Positions 27,683 through 37,566 of a stretch of 64,000 bases of DNA are shown in pieces. The number at the start of each line of letters is the position of its first letter. Within the stretch, counting starts at the first letter, position 1. A model generated the notes under the pieces. That model saw only the letters and a program-made list of their open reading frames with translations. It was not told the origin of the DNA and ran no database searches. Source of the stretch: Bacillus carboniphilus (GTDB lineage: Bacteria > Bacillota > Bacilli > Bacillales > JAIVKR01); the NCBI RefSeq assembly GCF_020524035.2, contig NZ_CP129013.1, positions 3,472,001 to 3,536,000 on the forward strand, written 5' to 3'. Both the position numbers and the translations under genes were made by a program.

Positions 27683-30301
27683 ATGGAAGAACACTTACTT
27701 TATCATCAATATATGAAACCTAATTCAGAATTTTTCGGAAAATCCAATGTGACAAAGAAAGATAATAGCTATGAATTAAAAGAGCTTCCTACTAATTATG
27801 AAGTGATCTCAGAAAATAATTCTGATTGGATATATTATCATCCTAAGGATTCAGTACTTCCAGAGCAAGGATGGAAAATACATGTAACCTCTTCATTTGA
27901 AGATGCACAGGCCATACTTAATAAGGTTGGCCATTTATGTATAGATAAGATGGTTGGGTTCAAGCACCTGAAGGATCAGCAAAGCTTTATGAAGATGAAT
28001 TCGAAAAATGCAAATCGAGCTACCTCTGGAAAGTTTATTACCATCTATCCTATTAATAATGAAGTCTTCGTTGAACTATTAGACACCCTCTCACTATTGA
28101 CAACATCTTTTAAGAAAGGACCTTATATTCTTAATGATAAAAGGTGGAAAAATAGCAATATATTTTACAGATATGGCGCGTTTAAAAGTATATTAAATGA
28201 AAAAGGCGAACATTGTATTAGAGATAAGCAAGGTAATTTAATTAGAGATCAAAGAGTTCCGTTTTATCAAGTTCCTGACTTTGTAAAAGATTTTGATGAT
28301 TATCTTCATACCTTAAATAAGTGTGAAGAGCCAGAAACCAAAGAAGACAGTAATTTAGAGAGATACCAGATTGAAACTGCACTTAGTTTCAGTAATGCTG
28401 GCGGGATCTATTTGGCCACTAGAAAAAAAGATAATTTAAAAGTTATTATCAAAGAAGCTAGACCTAATGCGGGTTTAGACGGGATGAAAAAAGATGCCTT
28501 AGAAAGGCAAAAAATCGAATACAATGCTTTGAAAACTCTTAAAGACGTACCTGGAGTTGTTCAATTAATTGACTATTTCAAAGAATGGGAACACTATTTT
28601 TTAGTAGAGGAATTTATTGAAGGAAGTGATTTAAGGCAATGGCTTTCAAAAGAATTCCCTTTTTTCAGAGGAGGTAACCATCTAAGTTTTCATGCTGAGA
28701 AGGTCAAAAAAATTGTGTCACAACTGATGATTTTGGTAGAAAAAATGCATTCTAATGGGATAGCTATGGGTGATTTACAACCAACAAACGTTATGGTGAC
28801 GGACGATTTAACTGTTAGCATAATAGATTTTGAAACTGCTATGTCTATTGATTCTCAAGACAAACCCAATATGGAGACAATTGGATTTTCCTCTCGGGAA
28901 ATTAAGGTTAGTGGAGCAAGAGACTGGTATGGATTGAAGCGGTTAATACGGTATTTAGCACTTCCAGTTTTATCTTCTGAAGATTTAGAAATATATTTAC
29001 AAGACAACCACCTCAACTGGATTAAAGAAAATTATGAAGAACCCTTTTATAAATTCATAGTAGCATCACAAGAAAAATGTAATGAGAAAATGAAACATTT
29101 TCAAGAGGATCATTTTAAAGAAATCCATCTTTCTTACCGAACAAGCGACTTTAACTTGACGTCTATTACTAATAAGTTGATAAGAGGAATTGAAAATAAT
29201 TTAACAAAGGATGAAAGATTCATTAACGGTGACATTCGTCAGTTTGAGATGGAATCAGGGAAATTTAACTTTTTATCTGGAGGTACTGGTGCAGCCTTTA
29301 CACTTACTAAAAATAAATCTAGCACTTATGAAGTAGATAACTGGATTAGCAACTATTTGTTAAATAATCTGCATACGATTCAAGAAAATGGGCTGTTCAC
29401 TGGAAAAGCAGGAATCTTTGCGTTACTTTATGATAAAGGATATGAAGAAATTGTATTTAACGAGTTGAAATATTTAAAAGATACTACTAACAAAACGGAT
29501 ATTTCATTACGGTCAGGTCTTTCAGGTATAGGTTTATTTGTAATTAGTTTGTATTTGGAGACGAAAAATACAGAATATTTAAAGTTAGCAATGGAAATAG
29601 AAGAATGGATTGAGAAAAATAGAGTTCAAGGTAAACCGCTTAAAACTAATGACTGGATGGCGGTTGATATTGGCGCAATTGATGGATTATCTGGTGTATC
29701 TTTATTCTATTCAGCACTTTATTCTTCTACAAATAATAAAAAGTATTTAGAAAAAGCTACGTTTTTTCTAAAAGAAGATTTAAAATCAACAAAAAAAGAC
29801 GAATTGATCGGTGTGTTACAAACGATTGATAATAGGAATCAACTATTGCCATACCTTTCCGGAGGGACTGTTGGAGTTGCAATTGCCATTTGGTTTTTAA
29901 ACCATGTGAGTGGTCAAAATCTATTTATAGATGAAATGGACTCCATTATAAAAGTATCTAAAATAAGATGTACAATCAGTGGAGGTTTATTTGACGGAGC
30001 AGGAAGTTTTCTATTAATTCCTCCTTTAGTGAAAGACCAACAAAAAAAAGAGGAAATTACTAATAATGTTGTAGAATTAATGAATCTTTTTTTAATACAA
30101 AAAGACGATTTTTATGTATATCCTGGGCAATTTTCCTATAGATTATCTGATGATGTTTATACAGGTAGCTCAGGAATAATTTTGGCTTTAATGGGAGTAG
30201 TAAAAGATAATCCACTTTATTGGCTCCCTTTGGTCAATTCAGATGAATTTCTAGCAAGAACCCAATCTAAAAACAGATCAAAAGTCAATGCAAAAGGATA
30301 A
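27683..30301 (+). CDS. lanKC: Class III lanthipeptide synthetase (lyase-kinase-cyclase)
   Basis: An 872-residue three-domain enzyme. Residues about 1-230 are the phosphoSer/Thr lyase region (KFITIYPINNEVF). Residues about 235-500 are a protein kinase-like domain with GGIYLATRKKDNLKVIIKEARP, the catalytic GIAMGDLQPTNVMV and the metal-binding IIDFETA. Residues about 540-870 are a LanC-like cyclase (SGLSGIGLF, DGLSGVSLFYSALY, SGGTVGVAIAIWF, YTGSSGIILALMG) without obvious zinc ligands, as usual in class III. It should phosphorylate, eliminate and cyclise Ser/Thr/Cys of a precursor peptide. GGAGGGG precedes the ATG. No transporter or protease gene is close by. Confidence 0.88.
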   Translation: MEEHLLYHQYMKPNSEFFGKSNVTKKDNSYELKELPTNYEVISENNSDWIYYHPKDSVLPEQGWKIHVTSSFEDAQAILNKVGHLCIDKMVGFKHLKDQQSFMKMNSKNANRATSGKFITIYPINNEVFVELLDTLSLLTTSFKKGPYILNDKRWKNSNIFYRYGAFKSILNEKGEHCIRDKQGNLIRDQRVPFYQVPDFVKDFDDYLHTLNKCEEPETKEDSNLERYQIETALSFSNAGGIYLATRKKDNLKVIIKEARPNAGLDGMKKDALERQKIEYNALKTLKDVPGVVQLIDYFKEWEHYFLVEEFIEGSDLRQWLSKEFPFFRGGNHLSFHAEKVKKIVSQLMILVEKMHSNGIAMGDLQPTNVMVTDDLTVSIIDFETAMSIDSQDKPNMETIGFSSREIKVSGARDWYGLKRLIRYLALPVLSSEDLEIYLQDNHLNWIKENYEEPFYKFIVASQEKCNEKMKHFQEDHFKEIHLSYRTSDFNLTSITNKLIRGIENNLTKDERFINGDIRQFEMESGKFNFLSGGTGAAFTLTKNKSSTYEVDNWISNYLLNNLHTIQENGLFTGKAGIFALLYDKGYEEIVFNELKYLKDTTNKTDISLRSGLSGIGLFVISLYLETKNTEYLKLAMEIEEWIEKNRVQGKPLKTNDWMAVDIGAIDGLSGVSLFYSALYSSTNNKKYLEKATFFLKEDLKSTKKDELIGVLQTIDNRNQLLPYLSGGTVGVAIAIWFLNHVSGQNLFIDEMDSIIKVSKIRCTISGGLFDGAGSFLLIPPLVKDQQKKEEITNNVVELMNLFLIQKDDFYVYPGQFSYRLSDDVYTGSSGIILALMGVVKDNPLYWLPLVNSDEFLARTQSKNRSKVNAKG

Positions 30302-30478
30302 TGACCTATTCATCTAAGTATACATAGTTGAAGTTTCTCGATATAAAACATAATTTTACTTCAATATAAATGTAATCAGGTTATATTTTTGTGAAATGAT
30401 GCTGTGTTGAAATTGTAAAAGTTGGAACAGGAACCTGATGATAAAGAACTAGCAACCGAGTCTATTCCTATAAGAGGT

Positions 30479-30784
30479 TGTTCAAAAAGTCCTAAAAAAA
30501 TGTCGGTTGAATAACGTTGTTGGTTTGCTTTTCCGCTCCTCCGACGCACAGGAGGTGCTAGCGCAGGTGTTAGCTCTCGCGACGTGGCTGTACTTAGCCT
30601 GCGTTCCATAGAGCAGACCGCCCCGTTCTTGTCTAGCTTCAACCCTTACACCCTCGAGGTCATAAGTCACTGAGAACAAAAGATAAAGAACACCTTTCTT
30701 ATCTCCGCGCCTTATGCTTGTCGGGTGTGAGCAAAGGGTTTCAGCTTTTCTATTCAGCGTCCTTTTTCCCCTACTTTTTGAACA
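30479..30784. mobile_element. MITE-like element with TGTTCAAAAAGT ends
   Basis: About 306 bp bounded by perfect 12-bp inverted repeats, TGTTCAAAAAGT (30479-30490) and ACTTTTTGAACA (30773-30784). It is clearly more GC-rich than its surroundings and holds no convincing gene. A partial copy of its right end, inverted, lies at 34013-34075. It sits between lanKC and the leader-like peptide gene. Confidence 0.7.
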
Positions 30785-30831
30785 CGCACTATAAAAACAT
30801 TTTAAGTGGTCAATGAAAGGAGGTGAAAGAG

Positions 30832-30945
30832 ATGAATACGGTATTAGAATTGCAAAAATTAGCAGATGACACTGAAGGTAAAGGACAATCAGTGGATATA
30901 CTCAAAACAATATTAACGAGATTAATAACGAAGGATTCTGAATGA
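30832..30945 (+). CDS. Class III lanthipeptide precursor-like leader peptide, cysteine-free
   Basis: 37 residues with a near-perfect ribosome site (GAAAGGAGGTGA) 6 bases before the ATG. The start MNTVLELQKL carries the (I/V)LELQ motif by which class III enzymes recognise their leaders. The remaining part has a few Ser/Thr but no Cys, so it could not form lanthionine or labionin rings as written. It may have lost its core to recombination, or give only dehydrated products. It lies 530 bases after lanKC with a MITE in between. Confidence 0.6.
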   Translation: MNTVLELQKLADDTEGKGQSVDILKTILTRLITKDSE

Positions 30946-31299
30946 CATTCATTCGGTACTCTTAACTGAACCATTGTCGTAACGATGTGGATTACGGAAT
31001 ATAAAAAGAGATAAAATTAATTGATTTTTCTGAAGTATACACATCCAATACTTACTCGTTCTAGGATATCTAGTTTGAGAAAACGATAGTTGGAATTGGC
31101 GAAATAGTAACTGAAAGTCAGTTGCAGCCAGCAATTTAACACAGGGGAAACTCCTTGTGTTTTTTTTTTTATTTAGTATTCAACTAAACATAAGCCTTTT
31201 TGATGTGAGAGGAATCATGCAATTTGTCAAAGATGTTAAGTGCGGGGGAAACGTAAAAAGACCCCCCACCTTTTAAGAAGATGAGAGTTGCATTATGAT
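30946..31299 (+). other. Gene-free debris with terminator and core-repeat scrap
   Basis: Contains a terminator (AACACAGGGG 31138-31147 / CTCCTTGTGTT 31151-31161, then T10). At 31211-31240 there is a 30-base remnant of the toxin core repeat (CAATTTGTCAAAGATGTTAAG, against CAGTTTGTCAAAGACGTTAAG in the array). So the toxin array once extended, or seeded a copy, to here. Confidence 0.6.
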
Positions 31300-31945
31300 T
31301 TAAGTAAGCTTTTTAAAGACACGGCAATGGATTGGGAGTGAAGATGACCAAGGCATGACCTTGTCCATTTCATTCGGATCTTGTGTGTTGATATTTGGTA
31401 GTGTTTCAAAGAGATACGTGAGGGAAGCGAAAGGATTTAATTGATTCTCTTTAGCGGTCTCAACTATACTATAAATAATGGCACTCGCCTCAGCTCATCT
31501 TGGGATGTTAGAGAATAACCAGTTCTTTCTTCCGATCACAAACGGTTTGATGGAACGCTCCGCTCGGTTATTATCGATTTCTAATCAACCATCTTTTAAA
31601 AAGCACGTGAGCTCATCCCATTGGTTTAAACAATAGAAAAGGGCTTGTCCAAGTTTACTTTTTGGCAAGACTTGTTTTTCTTTTTTTTTGAGCCATGCTG
31701 AAAAAGCCTCTATAATGGGCTGACTTTTTTCTAGGCGCTTTTTGTATCGTTCTTTCGGACTTACCTCCTTCAGCTTACCTTCAATCACATAAAGTTGCTG
31801 AATAAGCTGAAGTCCTTCTTTGGTCGCGACCATTTTTGAAGAAGCGGATGACGGTAAGGCTTTAAGTGCCTCGTCGAATTTTCGGCGCGAATGAGCCCAG
31901 CACCCTATAAGCGTCACTTCTTTCTTATTTAAACGACCACCTACT
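31300..31945 (-). pseudogene. IS66-family transposase, C-terminal remnant
   Basis: Reads CWAHSRRKFDEALKAL, PKSKLGQALFYCLNQWDEL, then LEIDNNRAERSIKPFVIGRKN and SAIIYSIVETAKEN, all IS66 TnpC landmarks including the late catalytic Glu. In-frame stops occur after FLKDG (near 31585) and after NWLFSNIPR. The 5' part is missing. Inactive. Confidence 0.82.
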
Positions 31946-32273
31946 AAAGTCGTTTCTTACGACTGGAGTCATATGAAAGTCCATTGCTTACGCAAACTGA
32001 ACTTAGAGTGAACTCATTCTTCAATCCTAAATATTTCATCCTTTCCTTCATTTACTTTTTAAACATGCACTTAAACAATTTTATTCTCCTATCACACCCA
32101 CTAATTCATTTTCATTACACTTATTATTTTAAGGGATTCAATCTATTCAAAAAAATCTCCTTCTTATTGAACAATTTTTATATTATTCTGTGACAACCGT
32201 ACAATCAACCTTCAGATTCTTACATAATATAAAAAGAATCTTTAAAATCAATTATTTAAAAAGGAGTATGAAA

Positions 32274-33848
32274 ATGACAATTTCGTTTTCTAGTGGCCCC
32301 ATTAATAATGCCAGCTCTTTATTCAATTCTGTTGAAGTAAGAATCAGAAACACTGATGCGATAAGTCAAGCAAATGTAACGGTTAGATTTTTTAATGAAA
32401 GTACTTCCCCTGAGACGTTGATTAGTTCGAATTCAATTCTTATTAATGCTTTAAGTACTGAAAGTGTCTCATTTAATCCAGTGGGATTTTCTTCATTTTT
32501 AATCGAGATTGAAGTAAGCCTTGTCAATCGTAGTGATGTAATAACTGCTACAGCTGTTCAACCAACGGCAAGCCTATTTATAGGGTCTACTTTTGTTGAA
32601 TATGAACGATTCCTCGTTGTTAATCCGAAGCAACTACAAACTATCGAGTATCCTGAATCACCCCAATTGAATTTATTTGTTCCTGATACAATCAATTGTA
32701 AAGGAGTCGTGACTGGAGATGTAACATTAGATGGTGTACCCCAATGTGGGATTAGTGTATCTCTTTCATCAAATACAACCGATGTTTCTTTTTCGCCGAA
32801 TCCTGCGATTACTGATTTAAGTGGGAGTTTTACTACTAACATCATTATAGATTCTTCTAGGCCTACAGCGACAGCATTAATTCAAGCTTCAGCACAAGTA
32901 GGGAATCAACCCATTCAAACAGTGGCTGTGACGAACCTTTTTTGTGGGTTTATTATATACACAGCAAATTCTCAGATTCCATTTGGTAATAATATTTCTG
33001 TTGTTGATGGATTAACCAATACTGTCATAGAGACGGTTACAGCAGGGTTAATTCCAAATGGAATAGCAACCGATCCATTTACAAAAAGAGTTTATGTTTC
33101 CAACTCAAACTCTTTAGATATTTCTGTACTGGACGGAAACACAAATACAATTATTGATACCATTAGTATAGGTGAATCTCCTGGTTATCTAACTCTGTCA
33201 ACAAACACCACCCCGACAAAACTATATGCACCCCTGTTTGGTTCAGAAGAAGTATCAATTATTGATACAAATACAAATGAAATTGTTACCACACTATCAA
33301 TTGGATCTGGACCAAGGATCCCTTCAACAAATCAACAAACGAATCGCGTCTATATTCCTAATATTAATGATAATAATATAACCATTATTGATGGGGATAC
33401 GAATACGTTAGTTGGTACGATAACGGTAGGGAACTCTCCGTTTGGGGTAACTGTATTAGAGACGACCAGCCCACCTAAACTGTATGTTACAAACAGTAGT
33501 GATAACAATGTCTCCGTTGTGGATTTGAATACGAATATGATTATTACTACTATAGAGGTTGGTATGAATCCTCAATCTGTTCGAGCTAATCAAACAACAG
33601 AATTTGTTTATGTAGGCAATTTTGATGATGATACACTGTCTATCATTGATGCAAATTCCGATACGGTTATTTCAACATCAACCCTTGGCTTTAATCCCGT
33701 TTTTATAGACATAAATGAACAAACCAATGAGTTGTTTATATCTTTTATTCCAAATTTACTCGGGGTATTTGACGCAGACATTAACCAATTAAAGGACTTG
33801 ATTATAGTAGGTCAAGGAGTCAATTCCGTAGCAATATTAATGTGTTAA
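32274..33848 (+). CDS. YVTN-type beta-propeller protein
   Basis: About 524 residues from ATG 32274 (ATG 32268 is too close to GGAG). The N-terminal half (about residues 1-230) is beta-rich, Ser/Thr/Asn-rich and looks like one or two sandwich domains (ATVQ... CGISVSLSSNTTDVSFSPNP). The C-terminal half repeats a motif of about 43 residues (VYVSNSNSLDISVLDGNTNT; LYVTNSSDNNVSVVDLNTN), the YVTN propeller pattern, 6-7 blades. No signal peptide or anchor is visible, so it may be a spore surface or mother-cell product; that is inference. Confidence 0.75.
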   Translation: MTISFSSGPINNASSLFNSVEVRIRNTDAISQANVTVRFFNESTSPETLISSNSILINALSTESVSFNPVGFSSFLIEIEVSLVNRSDVITATAVQPTASLFIGSTFVEYERFLVVNPKQLQTIEYPESPQLNLFVPDTINCKGVVTGDVTLDGVPQCGISVSLSSNTTDVSFSPNPAITDLSGSFTTNIIIDSSRPTATALIQASAQVGNQPIQTVAVTNLFCGFIIYTANSQIPFGNNISVVDGLTNTVIETVTAGLIPNGIATDPFTKRVYVSNSNSLDISVLDGNTNTIIDTISIGESPGYLTLSTNTTPTKLYAPLFGSEEVSIIDTNTNEIVTTLSIGSGPRIPSTNQQTNRVYIPNINDNNITIIDGDTNTLVGTITVGNSPFGVTVLETTSPPKLYVTNSSDNNVSVVDLNTNMIITTIEVGMNPQSVRANQTTEFVYVGNFDDDTLSIIDANSDTVISTSTLGFNPVFIDINEQTNELFISFIPNLLGVFDADINQLKDLIIVGQGVNSVAILMC

Positions 33849-34012
33849 AAAAACTTCAACAAAGGAACCGCTGTTTATTCACACAAAAAACCATTTAATG
33901 TAAACTAGAAACCATTACCCGTTATTGTGGATCTTAATATCTATTCTTGTCAGTCAAAAGTTTTCATTATTAAAAAGCTTTCAGATCTTCGTCAAAAAAG
34001 ATTCTATTTGTG

Positions 34013-34075
34013 CGTGTTCAAAAAGTAAAGAAAAGGACGCTGCATAGAAAAGCTGAAACCCTTTGTAAGTCTCTC
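34013..34075. repeat. Partial copy of the TGTTCAAAAAGT MITE
   Basis: GCGTGTTCAAAAAGTAAAG, then GGACGCTGCATAGAAAAGC, then TGAAACCCTTTG match the reverse complement of about 30735-30787 with few changes. Only one end is present. Confidence 0.7.
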
Positions 34076-34162
34076 ATCTAAGTACAGTGACAATAATAAG
34101 CCACTATTGCTTCCGATTAAACTGGATCGCTTTTTTTGAAATCTAACAGGACTCTCTTAGAA

Positions 34163-34222
34163 AGTTATAGAGATAATGAAAATGAATTACTAGAAGAACT
34201 ACACATAGCAGAAAGGTTATAA
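34163..34222 (+). pseudogene. Remnant of an immunity gene like that at 26101
   Basis: Nineteen codons plus stop read SYRDNENELLEELHIAERL, matching YSDYENPLLEEMHKAEKL at the end of the immunity-like gene at 26101-26379. No start or upstream part remains. Confidence 0.5.
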
Positions 34223-34252
34223 GAAAAAATCACAAATAATGAAAGCTGAAAA

Positions 34253-34281
34253 CGAAATCACTTCTCTTAAAAGTGATTTCG
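34253..34281 (-). terminator. Terminator of helD
   Basis: CGAAATCACTT (34253-34263) and AAGTGATTTCG (34271-34281) form a perfect 11-bp stem, followed on the minus strand by TTTTC. It lies just past the helD stop. Confidence 0.8.
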
Positions 34282-34299
34282 TCTTACTGTATTAGTCCT

Positions 34300-36417
34300 T
34301 TACAACAATGGCGATTTCGTTCCTGAATAAAGCAAACAAAGGTTGTGCAGTGCCCGTGTGCAGCCTATATAGAGAAGTTTTGCATCTTCTTCTGTTAAGG
34401 TGTAGTGATCATGATCTACGTCGGTTATTAAGACAGCATCAAATTCCAACCCTTTCGTTAAATAGATGGGGATGATGGAAATGCCACCTTCATAATTGGA
34501 TTGATCGGCTGTAATTATTGTTGCATCAACACCTGCTTCATGAAGACCTTGATGCAAAAGTTCGCATTCTTCTTCTGTTCTTCCCACAATCGCGATCGTG
34601 TTAGCTTTGTCCTTCTGAAAATCTTCAATTATATTAAGCACCGTTTGTATACGATTAGTTGTAGTTGTTTTAAGTACGTTAACTTCGTCTCCGCTACGGA
34701 ATACGGGTACAGCTAAATGTATAGGATTTATTTTAGAAATAATGCTATTGGCAAATTCGATAATTTCCATCGTGGATCGATAACTTTTGTTTAGTTCAAA
34801 ATATCCTTGTTTACTTTCTTCGCCAAAAAGTTCAAGGATTTCGGACCAGTCTTGAATTCCTTGATAACTGTGAATCCCTTGTGATAAATCGCCTAAAATC
34901 GTAAAGGAATTTTTTCTCGTCATTTCTTGTAAAACGGCTACTTGAAAAGGCGAAAAATCTTGCGCTTCATCAAGGACCACATGGTGGAATCGGTTCTTTT
35001 TTTCAATTCCATTTAAATAATTGTGAATATAGACGAGAGGTGCAAGGTCTTCAACGTCTATCAGTTTCTTTTTCAACAGTGAATTCGTCTTTTTTCGAAT
35101 CGTTTCTGGTATTCTTTTATACACTTCTGCTGGAATAAAATCTTGTCGTTTTGACAGAAAAAGTTGTTGATAAAAGGATAAAGATGAATGAATGCTCCAA
35201 GTCTTTATATAGCTTCTTAAAGATTGATTGGCTTTTCATTTCACTTTTGTTTTGACCTTTGGATCAGCGATATGGTTGATTTCTGCCTCGATCCATCGTT
35301 TTATTCGAGTGATGACTCTTTCTGTCCGTTTAGTTAAAGGATAGGATTTATATTCTTCGTAAAACCAATGATGAATGGTTTCCTTTTTTAGCGTTTCGTG
35401 CTCGAGTCCAGTGAAATCTTGATTCGGAACCATGTGCTTTTCATAAAATTTGAGGCAGCTTTGAATGTCTCTTAAAAATTGGTTTGTTCCTTTGTATCTA
35501 CCGGGTGTTTGCTCATCAATAGTCGGTCTGGAAGAATGAAGAGAAAACCATTCTTAAAGCTTTTCTTTATGGTCTGTAAACTTTACCTCATGATTAAGTG
35601 TGTTTAGAGCCCAGCTTGTAAAAGTTGTTTGCTGAATATCGCCAACGCCAAGTTCAGGAAGAACGTTTGAAATGTAATCAAGAAACATGCTGTTAGGAGC
35701 AAAAATAATCATTTTTTCTGCTCTTATCTTTTCACGATATTGATAAAGTAAAAAGGCTAAACGATGAAGGGCAACGGTGGTTTTTCCACTTCCAGCCACT
35801 CCTTGAATCACAAGAGGGACACTGAGAGGGGATCGAATGATATCGTTTTGTTCAGACTGGATAGTGGCAACGATATCTTTCAAACGATTATCTTTATGCT
35901 CCTCTAACTTGTAAACGAGAAATTCATCACTACCCGAAAAATTATTTTCTCCTTTTACATACGTATCTACGACACGATGAAGCTCTTTTTCCCTAATGAC
36001 AATATTTCGTTTTAATAAGATTATCCCTTCAATGATTCCTTCGGGTGAGGAGTAGGATGCAATTTCGTCTCCTCCAGAGAAGGAGTAAAACAAACTTGCC
36101 ACCGGGGCTCTCCAATCAACAATGAGTACATTCCCTGACTCTTCATCAGAAACCCCATTCTTTCCTATATAGAGGTTTTCAGCTACAGCCTGCATGTCTT
36201 CGAGAAAATCAAGCCTACCAAAATAAGGTTCAGAGAGAGAGATGCGTAATTTTTGCCGGGTGGTTTCCCGAGCGTATTCCAATGCTTGTTCTGTGATGTC
36301 ACTTCCATGATAATGAGGGATAGAGTTGAGTGTATGAAGCTGGCGGTCAATCTCTGCAGCGATTTTCTTGAGTTGCTGCTTCTCCTCATGGAAGGCACTT
36401 TGATTCTTTTTAGTCAA
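34300..36417 (-). pseudogene. helD: HelD-like UvrD/Rep superfamily helicase with two nonsense codons
   Basis: One continuous frame of about 705 codons, broken by TAA at 35554-35556 and TGA at 35236-35238, with no shift. Upstream part: NVLIVDWRAPVASLFYS and Walker A IQGVAGSGKTTVALHRLAFL. Downstream part: HHVVLDEAQDFSPFQVAVLQ (Walker B), FTILGDLSQGIHSYQG, LTKGLEFDAVLITDVD and LLYIGCTRALHNL. HelD dissociates stalled RNA polymerase. The frame continues cleanly through both stops, so these look like true point mutations. Ribosome site AAAAGGAGGTAAC. Most likely dead; a second helD elsewhere is possible. Confidence 0.88.
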
Positions 36418-36768
36418 GATCAGTTACCTCCTTTTGAGAATATTCGCCAATAATTTTGTTGCAGGTAAAATACGTTATCATAGATAGAAAGGTTTGGCAA
36501 GGGTGGGGAGATAGTATCGTTATATATACAAATGGTGGTGATCATGTGGGGAACATCCATGATCATTCGGTCGGTTATTCAGTTTTCTATACTGGGTAAA
36601 GGGAGATTTTCGGGAAGAAGACTCAATATAAGAAGAAGTGAATAAAAACCCTCAGATTGATTAAATCCCAAATGAAAGGATCTAAAAAGGGAAACTAATA
36701 GAATATGTCGAATTTAGTAGCAACACTGAGTATAGAAACCAAATTTGAAAGATTGTGAGGGATGGAAA
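36418..36768 (+). other. Intergenic region between helD and a coiled-coil gene
   Basis: Holds the helD ribosome site and presumably its promoter on the minus strand. A 30-codon frame at 36544 (MWGTSMIIRSVIQFSILG) has no good context. No RNA gene is evident. Confidence 0.35.
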
Positions 36769-37089
36769 ATGGGTGAAAAATTAAAAGACATTTTAAAAGA
36801 GTTGAAAGAAATAAAACAGGATGTAAAGGTGGTAAAGACTGCTACTGAAAGATTTAACAAAGAAGAAACAGAAGAAATCAACTTGAATGATGGTAATAAA
36901 CAATCAGAATCCGTGAATATTGAAAAATTAGTGACTGATTTTCTAGAACAAAACAATAAAATGCTGATTGATTATATCGATAGTAAAACAGATGCCCTTA
37001 ATAAACGTGTATTTCGTTTAGAACGTGAGATTGAGAGGCTGAAACGATTACAATCAGAGTCAAAGGCAGATCATGGTGATGAAAATTAA
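36769..37089 (+). CDS. Small coiled-coil protein
   Basis: 106 residues, with charged heptad-rich helices at both ends (KLKDILKELKEIKQDVKVVK; LNKRVFRLEREIERLKRLQS) and a polar middle. The ATG at 36769 has GAGGGATGG upstream; an in-frame TTG at 36745 is less likely. It probably self-assembles. No family recognised. Confidence 0.55.
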   Translation: MGEKLKDILKELKEIKQDVKVVKTATERFNKEETEEINLNDGNKQSESVNIEKLVTDFLEQNNKMLIDYIDSKTDALNKRVFRLEREIERLKRLQSESKADHGDEN

Positions 37090-37176
37090 TAGGAAGTCCC
37101 AACTAATAGGGGGGATAGTTGGACTAGCTTGTATTAGAACTATTAGAAACGTATATTGGAAAAAGGAGATGGAACG

Positions 37177-37395
37177 ATGGCACGGTGTACAAATTGTAAC
37201 TATAAGTGGAAGGTAAAAGAAATATGGTCATTAGGTTTTTCAAAGGACGGCAAAGAATGTCCAAGTTGTCATCATAAACAGTATATATCCCAAAAAACGC
37301 AACAGATTTTCACTTTAGGTTATTTCAGTTTGATTTTTGTTCTAATTCTCCCGTTTTTTATTAAGCTGAGTGATAAGGATGAGCCGATGGTGTAA
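37177..37395 (+). CDS. Zinc-ribbon membrane protein of the CXXC-20-CXXC type
   Basis: 72 residues; ATG at 37177 behind AAAAGGAGATGG. CTNC and CPSC are separated by exactly 20 residues, matching the small Firmicute cxxc_20_cxxc family, followed by one transmembrane helix (LGYFSLIFVLILPFF). The cysteines probably bind Zn2+ on the cytoplasmic side. Function unknown. Confidence 0.75.
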   Translation: MARCTNCNYKWKVKEIWSLGFSKDGKECPSCHHKQYISQKTQQIFTLGYFSLIFVLILPFFIKLSDKDEPMV

Positions 37396-37523
37396 GTAGA
37401 CTTATTTTATTCGTGAAAGTCAAAGTAGAGATTGAAACAGCTGATATGCACTACAAAAATACTTATATCTCCTTTTATATAATATCTTTTTATAAAATTT
37501 ATTAAAATATTTTTGATAAAAAA

Positions 37524-37560
37524 GGGACATCCTATGGATAGATATCCAATAGGATGTCCC
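37524..37560 (-). terminator. Terminator of the aimR-aimP-like unit
   Basis: GGGACATCCTAT (37524-37535) and ATAGGATGTCCC (37549-37560) form a perfect 12-bp stem with T6 on the minus side, seven bases after the peptide gene stop. Confidence 0.88.
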
Positions 37561-37566
37561 GAATAA

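Noticed and set aside
30376-30679. Short minus-strand ORFs
   Set aside because: They lie in the MITE or its flank, have no ribosome site and no family resemblance.
31984-32193. 69-residue hydrophobic ORF upstream of the YVTN gene
   Set aside because: AT-rich random hydrophobic codons with no ribosome site; likely shadow.
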